Source: Segatella copri (GTDB lineage Bacteria > Bacteroidota > Bacteroidia > Bacteroidales > Bacteroidaceae). Taken from it: a stretch of 64,000 bases of DNA. Location of the stretch: the NCBI RefSeq assembly GCF_019249655.2, contig NZ_CP137557.1, positions 3,753,001 through 3,817,000 on the forward strand. Reading direction: 5' to 3'. A program made the position numbers and the translations under genes. Numbering within the stretch: position 1 is the stretch's first letter; each line of letters begins with the position of its first letter. Below, piece by piece: positions 15,791 to 24,026 of the stretch. The notes beneath the pieces are model-generated. The model made no database searches and was not told the origin of the DNA. It saw nothing but the letters and a program-made list of their open reading frames with translations.

Positions 15791-17194
15791 ATGGAAAAGA
15801 ATTCACAGGAATCCCAGGGATTCTACAAACTGAGTTGGCTGCAGCGCATCGGATTCGGATCTGGTGACTTGGCACAAAACCTCATCTTCCAGACAACATG
15901 TATGTACTTGTTGTTCTTCTATACCGATATCTATGGACTCGATGCAGTTGACGTTTCCGTGATGTTTACGGTAGGAAATGTTGCAAATGTGATTTGGGAC
16001 CCTATTGTAGGTGCCCTTATAGATAAGCACAATCCTAAGTTGGGTAAGTATCGCTCTTATCTGGTATTCGTAGGAATCCCACTTTCGGGCTTTGCCATCC
16101 TCTGCTTCTGGAATGGCTTTGCACCATCCCTGCTCTATGCCTATATCACATACATTGCCATGACATTGCTCTATACATTTATCAATGTACCTTATGGAGC
16201 CTTGAACTCATCGCTGACTCGTGATACCGATGAAATCACGGTGTTGACGTCAGTTCGTATGTTTATGGCAAATTGTGGCGGTTTGGCTGTAGGCTCAGGC
16301 CTTCCATTGCTCATCGCATACTTTACCGACCAGCAGTCGGATGGTTTGCCTAAGGATCCGGTGGCTTGGTTTACCACCATGACCATCTATGCCGTCATTG
16401 GTTTGTTGTTGCTCCTCTTCTGTTTCTCACAGTGTAAGGAGCGTGTGGTAATGAATGCCGAGGAGAGTGCCAATGTGAAGATAAGCGACCTTTGGATGGA
16501 ATTTTTCCACAACCGTCCTTTGCGTATCATAGCCTTCTTCTTCATCACCGCCTTCGCCATGATGTCTATCGGCAATGCGGCAGGAGCTTACTTCATGAAC
16601 AGCAACCTTCACGGAACCTCCGAGCAGCTTTCCATCTTCATGGGTTTGGGTTCGGCACCATCGTTCATCTTCATGCCACTGGTGCCTATGATCAAGAAGG
16701 CAATCGGCAAGAAGAACATGTTCTATGTGTTCCTGGGCATCGCCATCGTAGGTATGGCATTCCTTTATCTGGTAGCAAAGATGGAGCAGCCAAGTATGAT
16801 GCTCGTCTATATCGCCCAGTTTGTTAAGTCAACGGGTGTTATTGTAGCTACGGGTTATATGTGGGCTCTTGTTCCTGAGGTTATCTCTTATGGAGAGTAT
16901 AAGAGTGGCAAGCGTATAGCAGGTATCGTGAATGCCTTGACGGGCATCTTCTTCAAGGCGGGTATGACCTTGGGTAGTGTGGTGGCTCCAGCCATCCTTG
17001 CTTACGTGGCTTACAATCCGAAGGCCGTGGAGCAGACTCCTGAGGCTCAGGAGGGTATTCTCTGGTTGGTATGTGTCATTCCTGCTGCCTTGTTGCTGCT
17101 CGCCATCTTCATTATCTCGAAGTATGAGTTGACAGATGCGGTTATCGATGATATCAACAAGAAGATCGAGGCTCGACACAAACAAGGAAAGTAA
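15791..17194 (+). CDS. GPH-family sugar:cation symporter (xylo-oligosaccharide/xyloside transporter)
   Basis: An inner-membrane transporter of the glycoside-pentoside-hexuronide:cation symporter group within the MFS superfamily. The N-terminal phrase LQRIGFGSGDLAQNLIFQ and the following DPIVGALIDKHNPKLGKYRSYL are typical of XynP/XylP/MelB-like proteins, and about twelve hydrophobic segments run through 467 residues. It lies between the secreted esterase and the xylanase, so it likely brings in short xylo-oligosaccharides that the signal-less GH43 then cuts inside the cell. The substrate is inferred from context. Confidence 0.92.
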   Translation: MEKNSQESQGFYKLSWLQRIGFGSGDLAQNLIFQTTCMYLLFFYTDIYGLDAVDVSVMFTVGNVANVIWDPIVGALIDKHNPKLGKYRSYLVFVGIPLSGFAILCFWNGFAPSLLYAYITYIAMTLLYTFINVPYGALNSSLTRDTDEITVLTSVRMFMANCGGLAVGSGLPLLIAYFTDQQSDGLPKDPVAWFTTMTIYAVIGLLLLLFCFSQCKERVVMNAEESANVKISDLWMEFFHNRPLRIIAFFFITAFAMMSIGNAAGAYFMNSNLHGTSEQLSIFMGLGSAPSFIFMPLVPMIKKAIGKKNMFYVFLGIAIVGMAFLYLVAKMEQPSMMLVYIAQFVKSTGVIVATGYMWALVPEVISYGEYKSGKRIAGIVNALTGIFFKAGMTLGSVVAPAILAYVAYNPKAVEQTPEAQEGILWLVCVIPAALLLLAIFIISKYELTDAVIDDINKKIEARHKQGK

Positions 17195-17225
17195 CATTTA
17201 AAATTAAGAAAAATATAAATTAGAC

Positions 17226-18350
17226 ATGAAGAAAATTTCAACTTTAGCCTTGGGCTTGATGCTTGCTTCTGCAGCTTTTGCACAGAAAGGCAATAATAAT
17301 ACGACAATCCCAACATTCCAGGAGGCCATGGGCAAGTACTTCCTGGTGGGTGCTGCCGTTAATACTTCTCTGACAGACGGACAAGACCCGGCAGGTGAGG
17401 AAGTAGTGAAGAAACAGTTTAACCAGGTAGTTGCCGAGAACTGTATGAAGGGCGAGGAAAATCATCCGGAGGTGAATCGCTTTGATTTCACCGATGGCGA
17501 TAAGCTGGCTGACTGGGCTGAGAAGAACGGCAAGACCTTGATAGGTCATTGCCTGGTTTGGCATTCTCAGCCACCTAAGTGGATGTTTACCGATGATAAG
17601 GGTAATCTGGTAAGCCGTGAAGTGCTCATCGGCAGAATGTATAATCACATCATGAATGTGGTTACTCATTATAAAGGTAGAGTAAAGGGATGGGACGTAG
17701 TGAACGAGGCTTTTGAGGATGATGGCTCTTACCGCAAGTCTCTATATTATAAGATTATCGGTCCGGAGTTCATCGAACTGGCTTTCCGCTTTGCGCATGA
17801 GGCTGATCCTAACGTAGAGCTTTACTATAATGATTATTCTACTTCGAAGCCAGCTAAGCGAGAGGCTATCTGCAAGCTGGTTCGCGATTTGAAGGCGAAG
17901 GGTCTCCGCATCGATGCTGTAGGTATGCAGAGCCACAATGGTTTTGATTATCCTGATTATGCTGAGTATGAGAAGAGCATCGAGGCTTTTGCAGGTCAAG
18001 GTGTCAAGGTGATGCTGACTGAGCTGGATATGAACATGCTTCCTAATCCGGAAGGATTCGGCGGTGCGGAAATCAGTCAGAAGTTTGAACTTCAGAAGAA
18101 GTACAATCCATACGTGAAGGGACTTAACAAGAAGGCACAGAAACTCTTCAACCAGCGTTATCTCGATCTCTTCAAGATTGTAGAGCGTCACAAGGATGTC
18201 ATCAGTCGTGTTACCTTCTGGGGTGTCAACGATGGTCACTCTTGGTTGAATGGCTGGCCTATCCCAGGCAGAACCAACTATCCGCTGCTCATCGACCGCA
18301 ACAACGAGGTGAAGCCTGTGGTGAAGGAAATCGTCAATCTCTTTAAATAA
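17226..18350 (+). CDS. GH10 endo-1,4-beta-xylanase
   Basis: The enzyme cuts the xylan backbone internally. It has a signal peptide (MKKISTLALGLMLASAAFAQ) and a single GH10 TIM-barrel catalytic domain with no added binding module, 374 residues in all. The acid/base is Glu161 in GWDVVNEAFED and the nucleophile is Glu266 in MLTELDMN; HCLVWHSQPPKW is another family mark. A type I signal without a lipobox suggests a periplasmic enzyme that trims imported oligosaccharides. It lies 31 bp behind the symporter gene in the same operon. Confidence 0.95.
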   Translation: MKKISTLALGLMLASAAFAQKGNNNTTIPTFQEAMGKYFLVGAAVNTSLTDGQDPAGEEVVKKQFNQVVAENCMKGEENHPEVNRFDFTDGDKLADWAEKNGKTLIGHCLVWHSQPPKWMFTDDKGNLVSREVLIGRMYNHIMNVVTHYKGRVKGWDVVNEAFEDDGSYRKSLYYKIIGPEFIELAFRFAHEADPNVELYYNDYSTSKPAKREAICKLVRDLKAKGLRIDAVGMQSHNGFDYPDYAEYEKSIEAFAGQGVKVMLTELDMNMLPNPEGFGGAEISQKFELQKKYNPYVKGLNKKAQKLFNQRYLDLFKIVERHKDVISRVTFWGVNDGHSWLNGWPIPGRTNYPLLIDRNNEVKPVVKEIVNLFK

Positions 18351-18407
18351 GATTTCTTCAAATAGAATCTCTTAAGATAATATCATCAATCTCTTTAAAT
18401 ATAAGAT
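18334..18407 (+). repeat. Partial duplication of the GH10 gene's 3' end
   Basis: The string TCAATCTCTTTAAATAAGAT at 18334-18353, which spans the GH10 stop codon, returns with two extra bases at 18386-18407 just before the GH43 start. The intergenic sequence looks as if it arose from a short tandem duplication. Confidence 0.6.
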
Positions 18408-18411
18408 AACA

Positions 18412-19377
18412 ATGAAAGCAAGATATTTGTTCCCTAAGGATTATATGGCAGATCCATCTGCCAATGTGTTTAACGGTCGCCTGTATGTTTACCCATCTCA
18501 TGACTGGGATAGCGGCGAAAGCTTCGACGATGATGGCGGTCACTTCCAGATGAAAGACTATCACGTTCTCTCTATGGACGACGTGATGGAGGGTGAAGTA
18601 ACCGATCATGGTGTGATTCTCGATGTGAAGGATGTGCCATGGGCTGAGAAGCAGATGTGGGACAACGATGTAGTAGAGAAGGATGGCAAGTACTATCTCA
18701 TCTTCTCTGCCAAGGATTATAATGGCGTGTTTCATCTCGGTGTGGCTGTGGCTGATAAGCCTGAAGGTCCTTTCGTTCCGAATGCCGACCCTATCCGCAA
18801 GTCATACAGCATCGACCCTTGTGTGTTCAAGGATGATGATGGCAAGATTTACTGCTACTTCGGTGGTATCTGGGGCGGTCAGCTTCAGTGGTACAAGGAC
18901 AACAAGGCACTGAAGGATGAGCATCTTCCAGAGGGCAAGGAGAATCCGTTACCATCTCGTGTAGCCATGATGACTGATGATGTGCAGCAGTTTGCAGAAA
19001 TGCCAAAGCCTGTTGTCATCGTTGACGAGGAGGGTAAGGTGTTGCCAGCCGATGATCCTCATCGCTTCTTCGAGGCTAGCTGGATGCACAAGTACAAGGG
19101 CAAGTATTATTTCAGCTACTCTACCGGTGATACTCATTATCTCTGCTATGCAGTAGGTGATAATCCTTATGGACCATTTACTTATAAGGGTGTTATCCTG
19201 GAGCCAGTAGTAGGTTGGACAACCCATCATAGCATCTGTGAGTACAAGGGACAGTGGTATCTGTTCCATCACGACTGCGTGCCATCAAATGATACAACCT
19301 GGCTTCGCAGCGTAAAGGTGGCTCCTCTCTTCTATGATGAGGATGATAATATCTTGCCAGTAAAGACGGATGAGTAA
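18412..19377 (+). CDS. GH43 family beta-xylosidase/alpha-L-arabinofuranosidase, cytoplasmic
   Basis: The enzyme would release xylose or arabinose from imported xylo-oligosaccharides. There is no signal peptide, which fits action in the cytoplasm after the symporter. The five-bladed propeller family marks are present: general base Asp14 in MADPSANVF, pKa-modulating Asp135 in SIDPCVF, and general acid Glu221 in HRFFEASWMHKYKG. The 321-residue length and opening (RYLFPKDYMADPSA) fit the GH43_1-like group. It is the last gene of the operon, followed by an intrinsic terminator. Xylosidase and arabinofuranosidase activities cannot be separated by eye. Confidence 0.92.
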   Translation: MKARYLFPKDYMADPSANVFNGRLYVYPSHDWDSGESFDDDGGHFQMKDYHVLSMDDVMEGEVTDHGVILDVKDVPWAEKQMWDNDVVEKDGKYYLIFSAKDYNGVFHLGVAVADKPEGPFVPNADPIRKSYSIDPCVFKDDDGKIYCYFGGIWGGQLQWYKDNKALKDEHLPEGKENPLPSRVAMMTDDVQQFAEMPKPVVIVDEEGKVLPADDPHRFFEASWMHKYKGKYYFSYSTGDTHYLCYAVGDNPYGPFTYKGVILEPVVGWTTHHSICEYKGQWYLFHHDCVPSNDTTWLRSVKVAPLFYDEDDNILPVKTDE

Positions 19378-19478
19378 TCCGCCTTTTTCGGGCAATCAGG
19401 CATAAACATAGGCTTTAGGTTTTTAATAGTTTTGATGAATAGTTGATACATTTAGTTAATGTTAGTTTAGAAAGTGAG

Positions 19479-19514
19479 CAGCATCTTCGAGAGGAAGGTG
19501 CTGTTTTTCTTTTT
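19479..19514 (+). terminator. Intrinsic terminator of the xylan operon
   Basis: CAGCATCTTC (19479-19488) pairs with GGAAGGTGCTG (19493-19503), followed by TTTTTCTTTTT. It lies about 100 bp after the GH43 stop. Confidence 0.8.
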
Positions 19515-19601
19515 GTAGTATCGGATATCTTTTTCTTTTTATCTCATGTTATTTTTATGTTATTTCTTTCTTTTTGTTATTGTTTTCTGCGTTTTTTTGT
19601 T

Positions 19602-19609
19602 TATCTTTG
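19602..19609 (+). promoter_or_regulatory. -7 element for the DUF5687/ABC operon
   Basis: TATCTTTG matches TAnnTTTG, 29 bp before the start of the permease gene. No TTTG stands at the standard -33 distance. Confidence 0.55.
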
Positions 19610-19638
19610 CATCCATAAACCAATGAAATGAAAGAATT

Positions 19639-21036
19639 ATGTTGAAATTACTGTTAAGGTTATGGTGGCTGCAACAGCGCCGTAACTTCCGCAAGAGAGA
19701 TGCCTTCGTGGCGTGCTACATCATCTTCCTGTATGTGATGGTGGGCGTGGGCTTCTACCAGGGTTTCACCGAGAGTGGAGGAGAACTGAAGGGAGAAGAG
19801 ATGCCGGCATTGTTGGGTGCAGGCATCGTAATCGGCATGCTGATTCCTGACATCATCATGAAGATGGTGATGAAGCGGGATATTACAGCAATGGATGATT
19901 ATGTGAAGTCGCGCCCTGTGCCAGAGAAAGTCTGGAACAAGTTCCTGCTCACTACCAATCTCGTGAGCTTCTGGAACTATGTGCTTCCGGTGCTTACGCT
20001 TCCGGTGTTCATCTATCTTCTGCCGGCAAGTGAGGCTGTAGCCAGCTTCTTCCTGTTCCTGGGGTTCTCTTTTGTCAACGGCATCTATATCACCTGTTAC
20101 CGCAAGGCTACTGAGTGGATTCTGAAATGGCCCTTGATATTAGGATGGATGGGAATGTTTGCCGTGCTGATAGGATATATGTTTGTGGCTTCCTTCTTCC
20201 CGGTATGGATGGGATGGATAGGTCTCTTTTTCCTTGCTGGAGCGGTATTCACCGGACTTACCGCCTATCTCTATCACGAAAAGATTTATAACGAGCAGAA
20301 ACAGAAGGTTTCCAAGTTCCGTGGATTCAGTCATGTCAACCTCTTCAGTCTGCAATATATCGGCACATTGAGAGCAAAGCGTGTCCGTACGATGGTGATT
20401 ATGATTACCGCCATCTTCCTCTTCGATGCCTATCTTTTCGCCCTGATGCCTTTAGAGCCGGGACAGGAAATGGGGGATAAGGTGGCTATGACTACCCTCT
20501 ATGTGGCAGGTGCCATCCTGCTGCCATCGGTGGTATTGTCGCAATGGACCTTTGGTATTGAGGCAAACTTCTTCCATGGTTTGATGACCAAGCCGGTAAA
20601 GGTGAAGCAGATGCTGCAGAATTGCTTCTATTATTATATGGTAGTGAGTGCGATAGCCTTGTTGCTCACCCTTCCGTTCCTTTTCCTGCATGCAGGAATC
20701 GGAATCCAGGTGCTTATCAGCGGTTTCTGTCTGGCAGTATTCATCAATCTCTTCAATCTGCCTACGGCACTCTTCTCTTCCCGTCTGGAGATATTCCAGA
20801 CTTCCATGTTCAGCATGCAGGGAGCGAATCTGAAGATCAATATTTATTCCATCGCCTTCCTCTTCCCGCTGGCTGGCGTCGCTGCCATCTATCATTTCTT
20901 TGGCGAGACGGCATGGTTTATTACCTGTGTAGCGCTGGCAGTCATCAGCATCGCCATCCATAAATGGTTCATCGCCAAGATTGCTGCCATCTTCGAGAAG
21001 AACAAGTATAAGCGCATGGAGAAGTTCATGAGTTAA
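19639..21036 (+). CDS. DUF5687-family ABC transporter permease
   Basis: A polytopic inner-membrane protein of 465 residues with about ten to twelve hydrophobic segments and an N-terminus rich in Arg (LRLWWLQQRRNFRKRD) typical of the DUF5687 family. Members are paired with an ABC ATPase, as here, where the ATPase gene follows after 86 bp. The pair probably forms an exporter of unknown substrate. Nothing in the sequence names the cargo. Confidence 0.85.
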   Translation: MLKLLLRLWWLQQRRNFRKRDAFVACYIIFLYVMVGVGFYQGFTESGGELKGEEMPALLGAGIVIGMLIPDIIMKMVMKRDITAMDDYVKSRPVPEKVWNKFLLTTNLVSFWNYVLPVLTLPVFIYLLPASEAVASFFLFLGFSFVNGIYITCYRKATEWILKWPLILGWMGMFAVLIGYMFVASFFPVWMGWIGLFFLAGAVFTGLTAYLYHEKIYNEQKQKVSKFRGFSHVNLFSLQYIGTLRAKRVRTMVIMITAIFLFDAYLFALMPLEPGQEMGDKVAMTTLYVAGAILLPSVVLSQWTFGIEANFFHGLMTKPVKVKQMLQNCFYYYMVVSAIALLLTLPFLFLHAGIGIQVLISGFCLAVFINLFNLPTALFSSRLEIFQTSMFSMQGANLKINIYSIAFLFPLAGVAAIYHFFGETAWFITCVALAVISIAIHKWFIAKIAAIFEKNKYKRMEKFMS

Positions 21037-21122
21037 GTGAAGAACGAAAAGTGAAGAGTGAAGAATTCAATAGCTTTACTAATCATAAAGTTTAATGTTC
21101 AATGTTCAAAATTCAAAGTAAA

Positions 21123-21830
21123 ATGATCAAGATTCAGAATCTCAAGAAGATATATAATGGCAATACCGTACTCGATATTGATAATCTGGGTGTTGCAAAG
21201 GGCGAGTTGATAGGACTCGTAGGTAATAATGGTGCGGGCAAGACTACCTTGCTTCGTCTGATTCTCGACCTGATTCAGGCAGATGATGGTTTCGTGGAAA
21301 GCAATGGACAGAAGGTGAACGAGAGTGAAACCTGGAAGGAATATACCGGCAGTTACATCGACGGCAGATTCCTCATCGACTTCCTCACCCCTGAGGAGTA
21401 CTTCGATTTCATTGCTGATGTCTATAACATCGACGATGAGACCTTGCAGGAGCGACTGGCGCAGTTTGAGGGCTTTATGCACGATGAAATCATGGGAACC
21501 AAGAAGTATCTCCGTGATTTCTCTCAGGGCAACCGACAGAAGATTGGCATCATTGGAGCGATGATCATCAATCCGAAGGTCCTTCTTCTGGATGAGCCAT
21601 TCAACTATCTTGATCCTTCTTCTCAGATGACTATCGCCCACATGATTCAGCGCATCTGCAAGGAGCAGGGCACCACGGTCATCATCTCCAGCCATAACCT
21701 CAACTTCATTGCCGACATCTCCTCTCGCATCCTTCTACTGGAGAAAGGCAAGTTGGTGAAGGATCTTCCGAATGCTGATGGCGCTGCCATCGCCGAACTC
21801 AACGAGTACTTCGGTATTCAGGCGGAATAG
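21123..21830 (+). CDS. ABC transporter ATP-binding protein
   Basis: The ATPase that should drive the DUF5687 permease upstream. Walker A is GNNGAGKTTLL, the signature is FSQGNRQKIG (a variant of LSGGQ), Walker B is VLLLDEPF and the H-loop His is in ISSHN. The start at 21123 (MIKIQNLKKIY) is preferred to an in-frame ATG 21 bp upstream because it begins directly at the ABC fold. About 235 residues, normal for a single-domain ATPase of this subfamily. Confidence 0.92.
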   Translation: MIKIQNLKKIYNGNTVLDIDNLGVAKGELIGLVGNNGAGKTTLLRLILDLIQADDGFVESNGQKVNESETWKEYTGSYIDGRFLIDFLTPEEYFDFIADVYNIDDETLQERLAQFEGFMHDEIMGTKKYLRDFSQGNRQKIGIIGAMIINPKVLLLDEPFNYLDPSSQMTIAHMIQRICKEQGTTVIISSHNLNFIADISSRILLLEKGKLVKDLPNADGAAIAELNEYFGIQAE

Positions 21831-21880
21831 CTTTCTGGCGATTCTTTTTACGTTAATATTATACAATTTCTATTATACGA

Positions 21881-21912
21881 TTTGTATAATTATCGGTAAA
21901 TGATTACCTTTG
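21881..21912 (+). promoter_or_regulatory. trmB promoter
   Basis: TTTG (21881-21884) and TACCTTTG (21905-21912) are 20 bp apart, a full match to the Bacteroidota promoter. An ATG at 21900 lies inside this promoter, which rules it out as the trmB start. Confidence 0.8.
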
Positions 21913-21938
21913 TACCCAAACGAAGAAAAAAAGAATCA

Positions 21939-22709
21939 ATGAGCAAAGGTAAATTAGCTAAGTTTGCGGATATGGAGCGTTTCGAGAACGTGTTCCAGTA
22001 TCCATATAGTGTAGTAGATGACGTGCCTTTCGATATGAAGGGCAAGTGGCGTGAGATGTATTTCCACAATGATAATCCTATCGTGCTGGAGTTGGGATGC
22101 GGCAAAGGTGAATATACTGTGGAACTTGCCAAGCTCTATCCAGAGATGAACTTCATCGGTGTGGATATCAAGGGTGCACGAATGTGGACCGGTGCCAAGA
22201 AGGCGATAGAGGAAGGACAGAAGAACGTGGCTTTCCTCCGTACCAACATCGAGATTATCGACCGCTTCTTTGCCGAAGATGAGGTGCAGGAAATCTGGCT
22301 CACCTTCTCTGACCCGCAGATGAAGAATCCTCGCAAGCGTCTTACATCTACATATTTCATGAACCGTTATCGCCACTTCCTCGTGGATGGCGGTATCATC
22401 CATCTGAAGACGGACTCCAACTTCCTCTTCACCTATACCACTTATATGGTGGATGGCAACCATCTGCCTGTACTCTTCCGCACCGAGGACCTCTATCATC
22501 AGGAGGGTATCGATGAGGAAACCCGTAAGATTCTCTCTATCCAGACCTATTATGAGAGTATGTGGATAGAGCGTGGTCTGAACATCAAGTATCAGAAGTT
22601 TGCCTTGCCACGTGAGGGTGAGCTGGTGGAACCTGATATTGAGATTCCGCTGGATGATTATCGCAGTTATCGCCGTGATAAGAGAAGTTCAAAGGATACA
22701 GCGAAGTAA
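21939..22709 (+). CDS. trmB: tRNA (guanine-N7-)-methyltransferase
   Basis: The enzyme methylates G46 in the variable loop of tRNAs using S-adenosylmethionine. The AdoMet site is seen as [16 protein letters not shown] and [12 protein letters not shown], followed by the family's [19 protein letters not shown] and the C-terminal RFxxR-like region. The start at 21939 ([12 protein letters not shown]) is chosen because the longer frame would start within the promoter. The product is about 256 residues. It is a single-gene unit, closed by a strong terminator. Confidence 0.94.
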   Translation: MSKGKLAKFADMERFENVFQYPYSVVDDVPFDMKGKWREMYFHNDNPIVLELGCGKGEYTVELAKLYPEMNFIGVDIKGARMWTGAKKAIEEGQKNVAFLRTNIEIIDRFFAEDEVQEIWLTFSDPQMKNPRKRLTSTYFMNRYRHFLVDGGIIHLKTDSNFLFTYTTYMVDGNHLPVLFRTEDLYHQEGIDEETRKILSIQTYYESMWIERGLNIKYQKFALPREGELVEPDIEIPLDDYRSYRRDKRSSKDTAK

Positions 22710-22733
22710 GTTATCGCAATATATATTTAAAAC

Positions 22734-22780
22734 CGCCCAACTGCTGATATGTGGTCGCACATCAGCAGTTGGGCGTTTTT
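22734..22780 (+). terminator. Intrinsic terminator of trmB
   Basis: CGCCCAACTGCTGAT pairs with ATCAGCAGTTGGGCG (ending 22775) with an extended TGTG/CACA inner stem, followed by TTTTT. It is a long, nearly perfect hairpin. Confidence 0.9.
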
Positions 22781-22781
22781 C

Positions 22782-22895
22782 TTGCCGTTATCGGCAAAAA
22801 AGAGGGATGATGATTGCTTTTTTTCGTTGTTTTCTTGCCGTTATCGGCAAAAAGTATTATATTTGCAGTCGAAATACAAACGTAAACTTGCCGAT
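22782..22895 (+). promoter_or_regulatory. Operator-like TTGCCG palindromes and promoter of the Fic gene
   Basis: The perfect palindrome TTGCCGTTATCGGCAA lies at 22782-22797 and 22835-22850, and a half-site TTGCCGAT at 22888-22895, five bases before the start codon. The three are exactly 53 bp apart, about five helical turns. The -7 element TATATTTG (22858-22865) lies between the second and third. A repressor bound to these sites could loop the DNA and cover the promoter; the HTH at the N-terminus of the Fic protein is the obvious candidate, but this is inference. Confidence 0.7.
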
Positions 22896-22900
22896 AAAAT

Positions 22901-23794
22901 ATGGATTATATATCAGTGAAAGAGTTTGCGCAGAAGTATGGGGTATCAGAACGAACTGCGCGTAATTATTGTGCTTCCGGGAAAATTGAGGGAGTAGTGT
23001 TGGTGGGAAAGACATGGAATATTCCTGCCGATGCAACCTTGCCTATGCGTAAATCCAAGAAGCTACAGGTTTCTCCACTTCTTTCTATCCTTCGGGAGCA
23101 GAAGAATATGAAGCTGAAAGGAGGCATTTATCATCGTACTCAAATAGACTTAACCTATAATTCCAATCATATCGAAGGAAGCAGGTTGTCGCATGAGCAG
23201 ACTCGTTTTATTTTTGAAACCAATACGATAGGCATTACGGACCAAAGTGTAAGGGTGGATGATATCATTGAGACAACCAATCACTTCAGGTGTATCGATT
23301 TGATTATCGAGCAGGCTGATGAGAAGTTGACCGAAGACTTCATCAAGAAACTTCATCTTATCCTCAAGTCTGGAACTTCTGATAGCACCAAAGATTGGTT
23401 TGTGGTGGGAGATTACAAGCGATTTCCAAATGAAGTGGGGGGCATAGATACTTGTGAACCGAAAATGGTACATAAGGAAATGGTAAGGTTGCTGAAGGAG
23501 TATAATGCCAAGAAAGTAAAAACGCTGGAGGATATTATCGATTTCCATCAACGCTTTGAGTCTATTCATCCTTTCCAAGACGGTAATGGAAGGGTGGGGC
23601 GCTTGATCATGTTCAAGGAGTGCCTAAGCAATGGTATCGTTCCGTTTATCATTACAGATGAGTTGAAGATGTTTTATTATAGAGGATTGCACGAGTGGAA
23701 TCACATTAAAGGCTATCTGATGGATACTTGTCTTACTGCACAGGACTTCTATAAGCGTCTGCTCGATTACTTCCAGATTAAATATCAGGACTAG
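22901..23794 (+). CDS. fic: Fic-family AMP transferase-like protein with N-terminal HTH
   Basis: Fic proteins transfer AMP, or another phosphate-containing group, to target proteins. The catalytic motif is complete: HPFQDGNGRVGR at 223-234. An inhibitory helix motif (S/T)xxxE(G/N) is visible before it as Ser88-Asn-His-Ile-Glu92-Gly, marking a self-inhibited class II Fic. The first 45 residues (ISVKEFAQKYGVSERTARNYC) form a MerR/excisionase-like helix-turn-helix, so the protein may bind DNA, probably its own control region. At 297 residues it is a usual size for this group. It stands alone between two terminators. It may be a stress or toxin-like regulator; the target is unknown. Confidence 0.92.
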   Translation: MDYISVKEFAQKYGVSERTARNYCASGKIEGVVLVGKTWNIPADATLPMRKSKKLQVSPLLSILREQKNMKLKGGIYHRTQIDLTYNSNHIEGSRLSHEQTRFIFETNTIGITDQSVRVDDIIETTNHFRCIDLIIEQADEKLTEDFIKKLHLILKSGTSDSTKDWFVVGDYKRFPNEVGGIDTCEPKMVHKEMVRLLKEYNAKKVKTLEDIIDFHQRFESIHPFQDGNGRVGRLIMFKECLSNGIVPFIITDELKMFYYRGLHEWNHIKGYLMDTCLTAQDFYKRLLDYFQIKYQD

Positions 23795-23881
23795 TCTTAG
23801 TCTGGGATATGTATAGTATGTTATTCTCTTACTATATCTTTTGTTAAATCCGGGAATAATCTGATAGAAATAGAGAAGAAA

Positions 23882-23917
23882 AAGGTGGAAATGCTTGGTG
23901 TTTCCACCTTATTTTAT
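23882..23917 (+). terminator. Intrinsic terminator of the Fic gene
   Basis: AAGGTGGAAA (23882-23891) pairs with TTTCCACCTT (23901-23910), followed by ATTTTATT. It runs straight into the promoter of the next gene. Confidence 0.8.
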
Positions 23918-23925
23918 TATATTTG
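23918..23925 (+). promoter_or_regulatory. -7 element of the GH3 gene
   Basis: TATATTTG matches TAnnTTTG and is followed by a leader of about 95 nt. The leader contains a short hairpin ATGCAGT/ACTGCAT at 23944-23967. Confidence 0.55.
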
Positions 23926-24026
23926 CAGCAAGTTTTTGAAGAAATGCAGTATTCTCAGGGACTGCATGGAACTGATGAAACGACTAAAAGAACAGAATAA
24001 TAATAACTAACTAAATAAACGACAAA

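Noticed and set aside
19443..19631. A 62-codon rightward frame after the GH43 gene
   Set aside because: It contains the operon terminator and the next promoter and is Phe/Leu-rich from T-runs.
21900..21938. An upstream start for trmB
   Set aside because: The ATG at 21900 lies between the -33 and -7 elements of the gene's own promoter, so it cannot be in the transcript.
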